Assembly (NCBI GenBank): GCA_017354575.1
Contig: JAFMQP010000003.1
Coordinates: 1-27,403 of the forward strand
DNA: 27,403 nt
Reading direction: 5' to 3'
Origin: Acidothermales bacterium
Lineage (GTDB): Bacteria; Actinomycetota; Actinomycetes; Streptosporangiales; WHST01
Part shown: piece by piece, positions 1 to 8,642 of the stretch
How positions within the stretch are numbered: position 1 is the first letter of the stretch
Layout of the letters: each line of letters opens with the position of its first letter
Made by a program: the position numbers and the translations under genes
The notes under the pieces: model-generated
Databases searched by the model: none
Seen by the model: only the letters and a program-made list of their open reading frames with translations
Told to the model about the DNA's origin: nothing

Positions 1-193
1 GCTCCGTCCGTACGACGCCCGACATCTCGGAAACGTGAGACACGAGTGCTGGACAGGCCTGCGCCGGGGGTTTGCACCACCGCCGGAAGGGTCGTCGGTT
101 CGGAAGGTCGGCTACGTGTCCGTGTGGTCGCCGACTCCCCGGGCACCGCTCCAAAGGCTCGACGCGACGAGGGGCTCGTCGGTGGCTCGGGCA

Positions 194-3100
194 TCAGGTG
201 AAGCGCACGGTGGAGTAACGGGCGGGGAGCGGGAGGGTCTCGCCGAGATCGAGTGTGAACGACTGGCTGTGCGCGTCGCTGTTGATGAGATCACCGGTGA
301 GAGTCACGCGTTGCTGCCGGGCGTCGGCGTGCACGGCGAGTTGGCGGCCCTGGAAGCGGAGGTTGGTGAGGCCGCCCGCGGTGGCGGGGAGCAGGACGAA
401 ACTCGGCACGCCGCCGTCCATCCGGTATCCGTTGTTCATCCAGACGGCGTCGATGACGTTCGCCACCCCGAAGAGGCTCGGGCGTTGGCCCGCGCCGAAT
501 ATTCCGTCCTGCTCGTCCCACTGGTACCGCTCGGCGAACATGTGGGTGCTGACAGTTCCGAGGAGGATTGCGTTGGACAGCGTGGTTGCGCGTTCGGTGT
601 GGCCCCGGTCGAGTAGGCCGTAGATGGTGTAGCTCGTGATGCCGTAGCGGACGTCGTTGGTGTCGAAACCGAAGCCTGCGAGTGGTTTGACCGGGTCGTA
701 CAGGCTGTCGAAGCGTTGCAGGAGCCCGGTGCTGTGTGTGGCGTCGACGGTACGGACGTGCAGGGCCGGCGTGGCGGACATGACGTTGCCGGCCGCTGAG
801 ACGTCCTTGACAGGGTCGTAGACCTGCGGCGGCTGGGCGTCCGGCGTCTTCCAGAACCAACCGAGCATGTCTGTATTGAGGGCGGTGTAGCGGCTGGACC
901 AGAAGGTTGCGTCGTCGTCGAGGCGGAGCCGCCGGGCGATCGCGATCGCGTAGTCGGTGTCGATGAGGGCGTGAGCGACGAACGGCAGGTCCTTGTTGTT
1001 GGCGTTGGTGTCGCCGCTGTATTTCGGGTGGTCCTGCTTGTAGACCAGCAGCCGGCGCAGGCTCGGATAGATTGCGGCCAGCCGCCGGTCGTCGCCGGTA
1101 AGGCAAGTCAGCGCCCAGGCGGTTTGTGCCTCGCGGGCGGGCAGGAACTCACCGGGCAGCAGACCGGTGTCGTCGACGAGGCTCAGCAGCCCTTCGAGCG
1201 CGTCCCAGGCGGTGTCGGCGTCGAGGTATGCCAGGAACTGGATGCCGATCTCGCTGTCCCACGATGCCGACGCGTGTGCTCCCGCCGGCCCGTGCAGGTA
1301 CAGCGCGGGCTTACCGGTGGCGAGTAGTGCGTGGGTCTGGCCGATCTCCGGCTGTGGGGGAAGGACGGAGTGGGCGAGGAAGACCCAGGCCCGGTAGTAC
1401 ATAGCGCGGATCTGACCTGGGTCGACGTTGTCGGCGGCGACAGCCTGGAGGCTGAAGTCGATCGGGTGTGGGACGACGGCGAGTAGCGCGTCGATGTGCT
1501 GGCGGGTCGCCGTGGTGATTTGCGCGCGGTCGGCGGAGCGGGCGTCGACAGCGCGGCGGGCGGCCGTATCGCCGGGTTCAGTACTGACCGCTAGGCCGAC
1601 CCCGATCTGGGTGCGTAGTGGCCCGGAGCCATACGCCGGCAGGGTCACCTGCCAGAACCCGCTATGCGCCGGGAGGTCGCCGTCGAGCACGGGGCCGCCG
1701 CAGGACCAGGAGTCGCGGTCGGCGTAGAACCGGGGTGCTCCGATAGCCGAAGGCAGCGCGACGCTATAGGTCAGTTCGGGCAAGGTGAACGTCAGCGTCC
1801 GGGTGGCGGCGTCGTAGGACGGCGCGCCGAAATACTGTCCGGACAGAAGGATCCGGCCGGCGAGGTTCTTGCCGGTCACCTCGACGCAACGGGTCAGTGA
1901 ATCGTTGCTGGCGAAGAAGTCGGTGCCGGTGATCGACGGTCCACTGGAGTAGCCGGCCTCGAACGGCAGCTGGTGCGGATACCAGGTGGTACTGAGGTCC
2001 GCGGCCTGTTCCAGCCACGGCTTGGTGCGTGCCTGCAGCACAACCGAGTCGAAGCTCGCGGTGGTCTGGAAGCCGTTGACGAACAGCCGGATCGACAGCC
2101 GTTGTACCCCGGTCCAGCCGGTGATCTGCTGAAGGTCGTAGCTGAAGATCCCAAGCTCGGTGCTGTTGTTCTGCACGATCGTGTCGACCGCTTGGCCGGT
2201 GTTGACCTTGACGGCCCAGTACTGGCCGACACTGTCCACCTTGACCTTGAGGATGGGGTACTTGTCGAGATCCACGGTGACGGTCCGAGTGACGTAGCCG
2301 TACCAGGTTCCCGTCGTGTTGGGGCAGGTCAGCTGGAGGCGTCCATCGGAGACACTCGTCGCCGCCGCGGCCGACCGCGTCCATCCGGGATCGAGGGAGT
2401 CGAAGTCGTCCTCGAAGACGGCCGGCACGGTCGGGACAGACTGCAGCCGGACCTCGTCCACCGATATCGAGGAACCCTCGCCGATGACCTGCAACCGCAC
2501 GGTCAGCGCGACCGTACCCTGCCACGACGTCGACGCCGCGACGTCGTAGAAGAACACCCCCGCGGCGGACGTAGCGTCCTGGACGGTGACCACGGCGCCT
2601 GCTGCGTCCACCAGGCTCAGCGACCATCGCCCCGTCACCTGGGGAACGTTGATGCGCAGCAACGGGAACCGGTCCAGATCCACTGTGGCCGCACGGCTCG
2701 CGTACGCCTCCCCCGGTGCGACGCTGGTCAGCTTCAAGACCGACCCGGAGGCCGTCATGGTGAGACTCCCGGTATCGGTCCAGTCCGCCGACCGGGTACA
2801 GCCGTCGACGAAACCAACCTCGGCCTCACCGTAGCCCGGGGCCTCGCCTGATGGCCGGACGTTGACCATCAGCAGGTCGTCGAGTCGGGTCGCACCGTCA
2901 TGCGCGTAGTAAGCCACGTTCAACGGCACATCAGGCCGATTGCTTTGTTCGACCGGACTGCTCGTCGCCAACACATCGTACGGGTTGACCACGATCCGGC
3001 TGCCCGACTGGCTCAGCCACCGCGGCTGCACGGCACTGTCGTCCGCCAGATCGTCGGCCCGAAGCGGAGCCGGCTGCGCAGGCGACGCCAAAGGTGGAGC

Positions 3101-3196
3101 CGCACCCGCCCTCGATGCCACACCCGGCACGAAGGTCGCAGCGACCCCCGCGCCCATGGTGGCCAGCACGGTCCGTCGAGTTACCGGACGTGACAA
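194..3196 (-). CDS. Tat-exported glycosidase-like protein with two tandem beta-sandwich modules
   Basis: This 1000-residue protein is probably exported and acts on a carbohydrate outside the cell. The N terminus is a twin-arginine signal: Arg7-Arg8, a hydrophobic stretch at about 11-25 and a small-residue cleavage region near 28-33. Residues about 127-253 and 260-390 are two copies of one beta-sandwich-like module, recognisable by VDLDRFPLL/VDLDKYPIL and GVFFYDV/GIFSYDL. Residues about 560-930 are helical, rich in Trp and acidic residues (for example SWDSEIGIQFLAYL), and look like an (alpha/alpha)6 six-hairpin glycosidase domain. I cannot assign a GH family or the catalytic pair. The start is a TTG at 3196-3194. 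It is chosen because AAGGAG lies 7 bases upstream and the Tat signal begins there. No partner gene is adjacent, and the gene is divergent from the DUF664 gene. Glycosidase function is inferred from fold-like features only. Confidence 0.75.
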   Translation of the reverse strand: MSRPVTRRTVLATMGAGVAATFVPGVASRAGAAPPLASPAQPAPLRADDLADDSAVQPRWLSQSGSRIVVNPYDVLATSSPVEQSNRPDVPLNVAYYAHDGATRLDDLLMVNVRPSGEAPGYGEAEVGFVDGCTRSADWTDTGSLTMTASGSVLKLTSVAPGEAYASRAATVDLDRFPLLRINVPQVTGRWSLSLVDAAGAVVTVQDATSAAGVFFYDVAASTSWQGTVALTVRLQVIGEGSSISVDEVRLQSVPTVPAVFEDDFDSLDPGWTRSAAAATSVSDGRLQLTCPNTTGTWYGYVTRTVTVDLDKYPILKVKVDSVGQYWAVKVNTGQAVDTIVQNNSTELGIFSYDLQQITGWTGVQRLSIRLFVNGFQTTASFDSVVLQARTKPWLEQAADLSTTWYPHQLPFEAGYSSGPSITGTDFFASNDSLTRCVEVTGKNLAGRILLSGQYFGAPSYDAATRTLTFTLPELTYSVALPSAIGAPRFYADRDSWSCGGPVLDGDLPAHSGFWQVTLPAYGSGPLRTQIGVGLAVSTEPGDTAARRAVDARSADRAQITTATRQHIDALLAVVPHPIDFSLQAVAADNVDPGQIRAMYYRAWVFLAHSVLPPQPEIGQTHALLATGKPALYLHGPAGAHASASWDSEIGIQFLAYLDADTAWDALEGLLSLVDDTGLLPGEFLPAREAQTAWALTCLTGDDRRLAAIYPSLRRLLVYKQDHPKYSGDTNANNKDLPFVAHALIDTDYAIAIARRLRLDDDATFWSSRYTALNTDMLGWFWKTPDAQPPQVYDPVKDVSAAGNVMSATPALHVRTVDATHSTGLLQRFDSLYDPVKPLAGFGFDTNDVRYGITSYTIYGLLDRGHTERATTLSNAILLGTVSTHMFAERYQWDEQDGIFGAGQRPSLFGVANVIDAVWMNNGYRMDGGVPSFVLLPATAGGLTNLRFQGRQLAVHADARQQRVTLTGDLINSDAHSQSFTLDLGETLPLPARYSTVRFT

Positions 3197-3203
3197 CGTC
3201 GGA

Positions 3204-3209
3204 CTCCTT
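3204..3209 (-). promoter_or_regulatory. Shine-Dalgarno site for a TTG start
   Basis: On the minus strand this reads AAGGAG, 7 bases before the TTG at 3196. It decides the start of the Tat-exported glycosidase-like gene in favour of the rare TTG codon. Confidence 0.7.
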
Positions 3210-3472
3210 GCTCGAACGGCACTTCCGCAGGCCTGTTCCGGCGAAATCGATCAACAGGTACGGATCACACTTGCCGTGACCAAGTAGGCAGTCAAGTTCA
3301 GCGATCGACTGTTCACGGGCACGTCACCCGACCGGCATTCCCGGTACACAGCCCGCCCATTCACGACACCGCCAGGGTGCCGCGACACCTGTACCGGCGA
3401 CTCGCCGGCACACACACGTGCGGCCACGGTTGACCCGAAGGCAATTCGCTCGCCGTAACGACGACCCGGCCA

Positions 3473-3478
3473 TAGGCT
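3473..3478 (+). promoter_or_regulatory. -10 element of a probable leaderless promoter
   Basis: TAGGCT fits the actinobacterial TANNNT -10 pattern. The GTG at 3485 begins 6 bases after it, where transcription would be expected to start. No convincing -35 is visible at 16-18 bases upstream. Confidence 0.45.
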
Positions 3479-3484
3479 GCCGTG

Positions 3485-4009
3485 GTGACCTGGATCGCAC
3501 CCGACGTCGCGCGCCCGGACGACTACCCTGCAGGCCGTGACAAACCGGAGCAGGAGATGCTCCGCGACTGGCTCGACTGGCACCGGTCCACCTTGCTGCG
3601 CAAGTGCGCGGGCCTGGATGCCACACAGCTGGCCAGCCGCGCCGTGCCGCCGTCGAACCTTTCCCTGCTCGGCCTGGTCCGGCACATGAGCGACACCGAG
3701 CGCGGGTGGGCCAGGCAGGCCCGTCGGGGCGAGCAGGTACCAGACATGTACTACCGCCCGGATGCGCCGGATGCGGACTTCGAAGAGGCGGACCCGGCCA
3801 GCGCCGAGGACGACTTCGAGCGCTACCGGGCGGAGTGCCGGGCCGTCGACGCCGCCTTGGAACGCGCGAAGCTGGACGACACATTCACGTTCCGGGACAA
3901 GACCATCTCGGTGCGGTGGATGTGGCAGCACCTCGTCGAGGAGTACGCGCGGCACAACGGACACGCGGACCTGCTCCGCGAGGTCCTCGACGGCTCGACC
4001 GGCCTCTGA
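3485..4009 (+). CDS. DUF664 / DinB-superfamily protein
   Basis: This protein of about 174 residues is a four-helix-bundle DinB-type protein of the DUF664 family. Members are thought to be metal-dependent thiol transferases, and some actinobacterial relatives use mycothiol. Probable metal ligands are His67 (in LVRHM) and a Glu143-x3-His147 pair in VEEYARHNGHADLLRE, the usual C-terminal signature of the family. Two GTG codons lie in tandem at 3482 and 3485. I prefer 3485 because a TANNNT -10 element ends 6 bases before it and no Shine-Dalgarno is present, which suggests a leaderless mRNA. The substrate is unknown. It stands alone between a divergent gene and the next transcription unit. The family call is good; the thiol-transferase role is inference. 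Confidence 0.85.
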   Translation: MTWIAPDVARPDDYPAGRDKPEQEMLRDWLDWHRSTLLRKCAGLDATQLASRAVPPSNLSLLGLVRHMSDTERGWARQARRGEQVPDMYYRPDAPDADFEEADPASAEDDFERYRAECRAVDAALERAKLDDTFTFRDKTISVRWMWQHLVEEYARHNGHADLLREVLDGSTGL

Positions 4010-4219
4010 GCCGAGGGCACTTCCACACCCTCCTGGTGGCGAGTGTCCCGCGCGGACGGCGACATCCGCGACGGGCCCACAGCTGTCAGTTCGCGGCCGG
4101 CGCAGCACGTTGACCCGATGCGGTTCGGTCGGCGGGGGCCGCGGCGACTACCGGTTCCCCGTCAGAACGCCCTTACCAGGCAATATGTCCCGGCGATTCG
4201 GCGAGACGATCCGGCACGT

Positions 4220-4225
4220 TAGCGT
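4220..4225 (+). promoter_or_regulatory. possible -10 element for the polyglutamine-tailed protein gene
   Basis: TAGCGT fits TANNNT and lies 35 bases before the ATG at 4261, leaving room for a short leader with the ribosome site. No good -35 is seen, so this is tentative. The rest of 4010-4260 shows no gene I can support. Confidence 0.3.
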
Positions 4226-4245
4226 AGGTCCTCCTGGACGGTGTT

Positions 4246-4254
4246 AGGAGGGAG
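4246..4254 (+). promoter_or_regulatory. strong Shine-Dalgarno site
   Basis: AGGAGGGAG ends 6 bases before the ATG at 4261. It is one of the most complete ribosome sites in the window and fixes that start. Confidence 0.8.
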
Positions 4255-4260
4255 ACGAGT

Positions 4261-5199
<939 letters not shown>

Positions 5200-5268
5200 G
5201 CGGCCCGCTCGTTGTAGCTTCAGAGCCGGGTCCGCTGCGGCGACGAAGCGTGCGGGCATCGGAAGCCG

Positions 5269-6927
5269 TCACGCGTACGCATCCCGGAACCGTTCCCGCA
5301 GCTTGTACTTGAGCACCTTGCCGCCTACCGTCTCGGGCAGCTCGTCGACGATGATGACGCTCTTCGGCGCCTCGAAACCCGCCAGCCGTTCGCGGCAGAA
5401 AGCCAGCACGTCCTGCTCGCTCGGTGCATCCGCCTCGGGGACGACGACCGCGGTCACCGCCTCGCCCCAACGCGTGTGCGGCAACCCGACCACGGCGGCC
5501 TTCGCCACCGCGGGATGTTGGACCAGGACGGACTCGACGCGCAGGCTGGAGACGTTCTCGCCGCCCGACTTCACGATGTCCTTGTAGCGGTCGACCATGA
5601 TGCGCAGGCCCTGGTCGTCGTAGACGCAGCTGTCACCGGAGTGGAACCAGCCGTGCCTGAACGCCTCCCGCGTCGCCTGCTCGTCGCGGTAGTAGCCCGC
5701 GGTCACGACCGGCGAACGGTACACCGCCTCGCCCGGTACGCCCGGTCGGTCGCCGAGCATCTCTCCCGACTCGTCCATCACGGTGGATGCCAGCAACGGG
5801 TTCGGGACGCCGACATAGTTGTGCTCGGGTGCCGTGCGTCGGTACGCGTCCGGCCACTTGTCCGGCCAGAAGCGGTGGCACGAGATCGCCTCCGTCTGGC
5901 CGAAGATCTCCGTCGCGACGAGCTGCTCGCCGCACAGCTGCTTCAACGTCGCGAGCGTCCCCGGCGGTAGCGCCGCCCAGCCGTAGACGATGACCGCCAG
6001 ACTGCGCGGGTCGTACGCGTGCCGGTTCGCGAGCAGCGTGTCCGCGAGCGCGTTCACCATCGCCGGCGAGCCGCCCCACAACGCGGTGACGCCCTCCCTG
6101 CTGATCGCCTCCGCTATCGCGTCCGGCGCCGGGCGGCGGCCGATCAGCAGCGTCCCGCCTGACAGGAACGCGGGGAAGGTGAAGATCTGGTCGGCGACGT
6201 GGTAGATCACCGGCAGGAACGTCGCCAGCTTGAGGTCGCACTCCAGCCGGATGCCGCGCGTCAGCGTCAGCGCGAAGCTGTATGCCGCGTAGTAGCTCGA
6301 GTGGTGCGAGGTCATCGCACCCTTCGGCATCGCCGTCGTGCCCGAGGTGTACAGGATCTCCCAGATGTCGTCGCCGTGGACGACGACGTCGGGCTCGGTG
6401 GTCGGCCGGTCGCCGACGAGGTCGGCGAACGCCGTGCCGCCGTCGACGACGCCTTCGCCCAGCGGGATCACCATGCCGGGCTGCAGTCCGGCATCCAGGA
6501 ACGGTTTCCGCGCACGTTCCCACAGCTCCGCGTCGACCACCGCGAATCCCGGCGACGTCCGCTCGATCAGGTGCGCCACGACGTCCGGCGCCAGCGACGG
6601 GTTCACCGGTACGCACACGAGCCCCGCCTTGGCGATGCCGATCTTGGTGAGGTACGCCTCGACGGAGTTCTCGCAGAACATCAGCACGCGGTCGCCCCGG
6701 TGCAGCCCGCTGTCGAGCAGCGCGTGCGCGACGCGGTTCGCGAGCTCGTCCGCCTGCCGGTACGTCAGCCGCTCGTGCTCGGGATACGCGTACGCGCCGG
6801 TAGCGCCGACGACCGCCTCCTTGTCCGGATAGCTCCAGGTGAGACGTTCCAGGACGTCTCCGACGCTGGTGCGCTCCCAGCGGTTGGTCGGACGACGGCC
6901 GGTCAGGCTGGTGACGTCCACGGTCAT
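5269..6927 (-). CDS. acyl-CoA ligase (class I adenylate-forming), divergent member of the catabolic island
   Basis: The product, 552 residues, is an AMP-forming CoA ligase that would activate a carboxylic acid with ATP and CoA. The phosphate-binding motif YTSGTTAMPKG is at 193-203. A GWFHSGDSCVYDDQGL region and the hinge DRYKDIVKSGGENVSS follow, and the C-terminal catalytic Lys is probably Lys537 in VGGKVLKYK. It resembles fatty-acid or aromatic-acid CoA ligases, and the acid is not predictable by eye. The ATG at 6927 is chosen because GAGGA (complement at 6934-6938) precedes it and translation upstream would run into the operator and the opposite gene. It is transcribed away from the carboxylase operon from a shared, palindrome-containing control region, so it is very likely co-regulated with it. 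Confidence 0.93.
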   Translation of the reverse strand: MTVDVTSLTGRRPTNRWERTSVGDVLERLTWSYPDKEAVVGATGAYAYPEHERLTYRQADELANRVAHALLDSGLHRGDRVLMFCENSVEAYLTKIGIAKAGLVCVPVNPSLAPDVVAHLIERTSPGFAVVDAELWERARKPFLDAGLQPGMVIPLGEGVVDGGTAFADLVGDRPTTEPDVVVHGDDIWEILYTSGTTAMPKGAMTSHHSSYYAAYSFALTLTRGIRLECDLKLATFLPVIYHVADQIFTFPAFLSGGTLLIGRRPAPDAIAEAISREGVTALWGGSPAMVNALADTLLANRHAYDPRSLAVIVYGWAALPPGTLATLKQLCGEQLVATEIFGQTEAISCHRFWPDKWPDAYRRTAPEHNYVGVPNPLLASTVMDESGEMLGDRPGVPGEAVYRSPVVTAGYYRDEQATREAFRHGWFHSGDSCVYDDQGLRIMVDRYKDIVKSGGENVSSLRVESVLVQHPAVAKAAVVGLPHTRWGEAVTAVVVPEADAPSEQDVLAFCRERLAGFEAPKSVIIVDELPETVGGKVLKYKLRERFRDAYA

Positions 6928-6944
6928 GGCGTGTCCTCGACGTT

Positions 6945-6960
6945 GTGAACCGCGATTCAC
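6945..6960. promoter_or_regulatory. palindromic operator, copy 1 (probable TetR site)
   Basis: GTGAACCGCGATTCAC contains GTGAA and TTCAC arms around a 6-base centre. It sits where transcription of the leftward ligase would start, downstream of its predicted -10 at 6964-6969. A closely similar site lies at 7011-7026. The TetR gene at the end of the operon is the likely binder, but this is inference. Confidence 0.7.
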
Positions 6961-6963
6961 CAG

Positions 6964-6992
6964 ATGGTACGGGCGGACCATTGAAATGTGAA
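6964..6992 (-). promoter_or_regulatory. promoter for the leftward acyl-CoA ligase
   Basis: On the minus strand TTCACA (6992-6987) is a -35 like TTGACA, followed after 17 bases by TACCAT (6969-6964) as -10. The start of transcription would fall near 6957, inside operator copy 1, so a bound repressor would block it. Confidence 0.55.
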
Positions 6993-7010
6993 GATGCGCT
7001 TCCGGGCGTA

Positions 7011-7026
7011 GTGAATCGCGGCTAAC
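7011..7026. promoter_or_regulatory. palindromic operator, copy 2 (probable TetR site)
   Basis: GTGAATCGCGGCTAAC matches the reverse complement of copy 1 at 14 of 16 positions, and 11 bases (GTGAATCGCGG) are an exact inverted copy. It overlaps the predicted -10 of the rightward operon (7023-7028), so binding would occlude the polymerase. Confidence 0.7.
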
Positions 7027-7028
7027 AT
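7023..7028 (+). promoter_or_regulatory. -10 element of the carboxylase operon
   Basis: TAACAT fits TANNNT and lies 8 bases before the ATG at 7037, implying a leaderless or nearly leaderless mRNA. No Shine-Dalgarno is visible there. Its first four bases are part of operator copy 2. The -35 is weak. Confidence 0.5.
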
Positions 7029-7036
7029 CGGTGGTC

Positions 7037-8635
7037 ATGCCCGTGCTGAGGTCGATGCTGGACACGTCCGACGAGACGTACCGGCAAAACCGCGACGCGC
7101 AGCTCACCGCGCTCGCCGATCTGGAGGAACAGCTCGACCTCGCCCGCGCGGGCGGAGGGCGGAAGTACGTCGACCGGCACAGGGCACGCGGCCGGCTACC
7201 GGTCCGCGAACGCGTCGAGCTGCTCGTCGACAGGGACGCACCGTTCCTCGAACTGTCCGCGCTCGCGGCGTGGGGCACCGAGTTCACGGTCGGTGCGAGC
7301 GTCGTCACCGGGGTAGGCGTGGTGTCTGGCGTCGAGTGCGTCGTCATCGCGCACGACCCCACCGTCCGCGGTGGCGCGATGAACCCGTACTCGCTGCGCA
7401 AGACGTTGCGCGCGCTGGAGATCGCGCGGACGAACCGGTTGCCCGTGATCAACCTGGTGGAGTCCGGCGGCGCCGACCTGCCCACGCAGTCCGACCTGTT
7501 CGTGCACGCGGGAAAGATCTTCCACGACCTCACCGAGCTCTCCGGCATGGGCATCCCGACCGTCGCTCTCGTGTTCGGCAACTCGACCGCGGGCGGCGCG
7601 TACGTGCCGGGCATGTGCGACTACGCGGTGCTGGTCGACGGCCAGGCGAAGGTGTTCCTCGGCGGCCCGCCGTTGGTGAAGATGGCGACCGGAGAGGACG
7701 CCGACGACGAGGACCTCGGCGGTGCGGCGATGCACTCGCGGGTGTCCGGGCTCTCCGACCACTTCGCCGTCGACGAGGCCGACTGCGTCAGGATCGGCCG
7801 GCAGATCGTCGCGGAGCTGAACTGGCGCAAGCACGGCCCCCGCCCGAGCATGCCGGCCGACGAACCGCTGTACGACCCCGACGAGCTGCTCGGCATCGCG
7901 TCCGCGGACTTCCGGGTGCCGTTCGACCCGCGGGAGGTGCTCGCCCGGGTCGTCGACGGATCCAGGTTCGGTGAGTACAAGTCGCTGTACGGCACCAGCC
8001 TGGTCACCGGGTGGGCGTCCGTCCACGGATTCCCCGTCGGCATCCTGGCGAACGCACGCGGCGTGCTGTTCAGCGAGGAGGCCAAGAAGGCGGCGGAGTT
8101 CATCATGCTCGCCAACCAGTCCGACACCCCGCTGGTCTTCCTGCAGAACACCACCGGATACATGGTCGGCAAGAGCTACGAGCAGGGCGGCATCATCAAG
8201 GACGGCGCCAAGATGATCAACGCCGTCACCAACAGCACGGTGCCGCACATCACGCTCAACATCGGTGCGTCGTTCGGCGCGGGCAACTACGGGATGTCGG
8301 GTCGCGCGTACGACCCTCGCTTCATGTTCGCGTGGGTGAACGCGAAGCTCGCCGTGATGGGCGCGGGACAGCTCGCCGGCGTGCTGTCCATCGTCGGCAG
8401 GCAGGCGGCGGCGGCCGGTGGCCGGGAGTTCGACGAGGCTGCTGACGCCGCACGTCGCCGCGCGGTCGAAGAGCAGATCGAACACGAGTCGCACGCGTTC
8501 TTCGTCACCGCGCGCCTCTACGACGACGGCGTCATCGACCCGAGGCACACCAGGACCGTGCTCGGCGTCGCGCTCTCGGCCGCACACTCGCGGCGCGTCG
8601 AGGGCCGGCGCGGCTACGGCGTGTTCCGGATGTGA
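7037..8635 (+). CDS. acyl-CoA carboxylase, carboxyltransferase (beta) subunit, methylcrotonyl/geranyl-CoA type
   Basis: This subunit of 532 residues transfers CO2 from carboxybiotin to an acyl-CoA, working with the alpha subunit encoded next. The N terminus MPVLRSMLDT, the segment NSTAGGAYVPGMCDYAVLVDGQAKVFLGGPPLV and the block GAGNYGMSGRAYDPRF (414-429) are typical of methylcrotonyl- and geranyl-CoA carboxylases rather than acetyl- or propionyl-CoA carboxylases. The following motif is MGAGQLA (441-447), where classical MCC/GCC beta subunits usually have MGGEQAA. The C-terminal end is canonical. I chose ATG 7037 over GTG 7031; both are in frame and lack a ribosome site, and a -10 element 8 bases upstream suggests a leaderless start. 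It is first in the operon, 7 bases before the alpha gene. The AtuA gene downstream favours a branched or terpenoid enoyl-CoA substrate, by inference. Confidence 0.93.
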   Translation: MPVLRSMLDTSDETYRQNRDAQLTALADLEEQLDLARAGGGRKYVDRHRARGRLPVRERVELLVDRDAPFLELSALAAWGTEFTVGASVVTGVGVVSGVECVVIAHDPTVRGGAMNPYSLRKTLRALEIARTNRLPVINLVESGGADLPTQSDLFVHAGKIFHDLTELSGMGIPTVALVFGNSTAGGAYVPGMCDYAVLVDGQAKVFLGGPPLVKMATGEDADDEDLGGAAMHSRVSGLSDHFAVDEADCVRIGRQIVAELNWRKHGPRPSMPADEPLYDPDELLGIASADFRVPFDPREVLARVVDGSRFGEYKSLYGTSLVTGWASVHGFPVGILANARGVLFSEEAKKAAEFIMLANQSDTPLVFLQNTTGYMVGKSYEQGGIIKDGAKMINAVTNSTVPHITLNIGASFGAGNYGMSGRAYDPRFMFAWVNAKLAVMGAGQLAGVLSIVGRQAAAAGGREFDEAADAARRRAVEEQIEHESHAFFVTARLYDDGVIDPRHTRTVLGVALSAAHSRRVEGRRGYGVFRM

Positions 8636-8642
8636 GGCGGCC

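Noticed and set aside
3331..3408. Palindromes ACCGG-N5-CCGGT (3331-3345) and CCGGCGA-C-TCGCCGG (3394-3408) in the divergent region before the DUF664 gene
   Set aside because: CCGG-type palindromes arise easily in GC-rich DNA, and no second matching copy or linked regulator supports a function.
4110..4115. TTGACC as a -35 element
   Set aside because: No TANNNT sequence lies 16-19 bases downstream.
6928..7614. Extension of the leftward ligase frame upstream of 6927
   Set aside because: It would run through the operators and opposite the carboxyltransferase gene, and its translation is low-complexity Ser/Thr/Arg. The ATG at 6927 has a ribosome site and a normal ligase N terminus.
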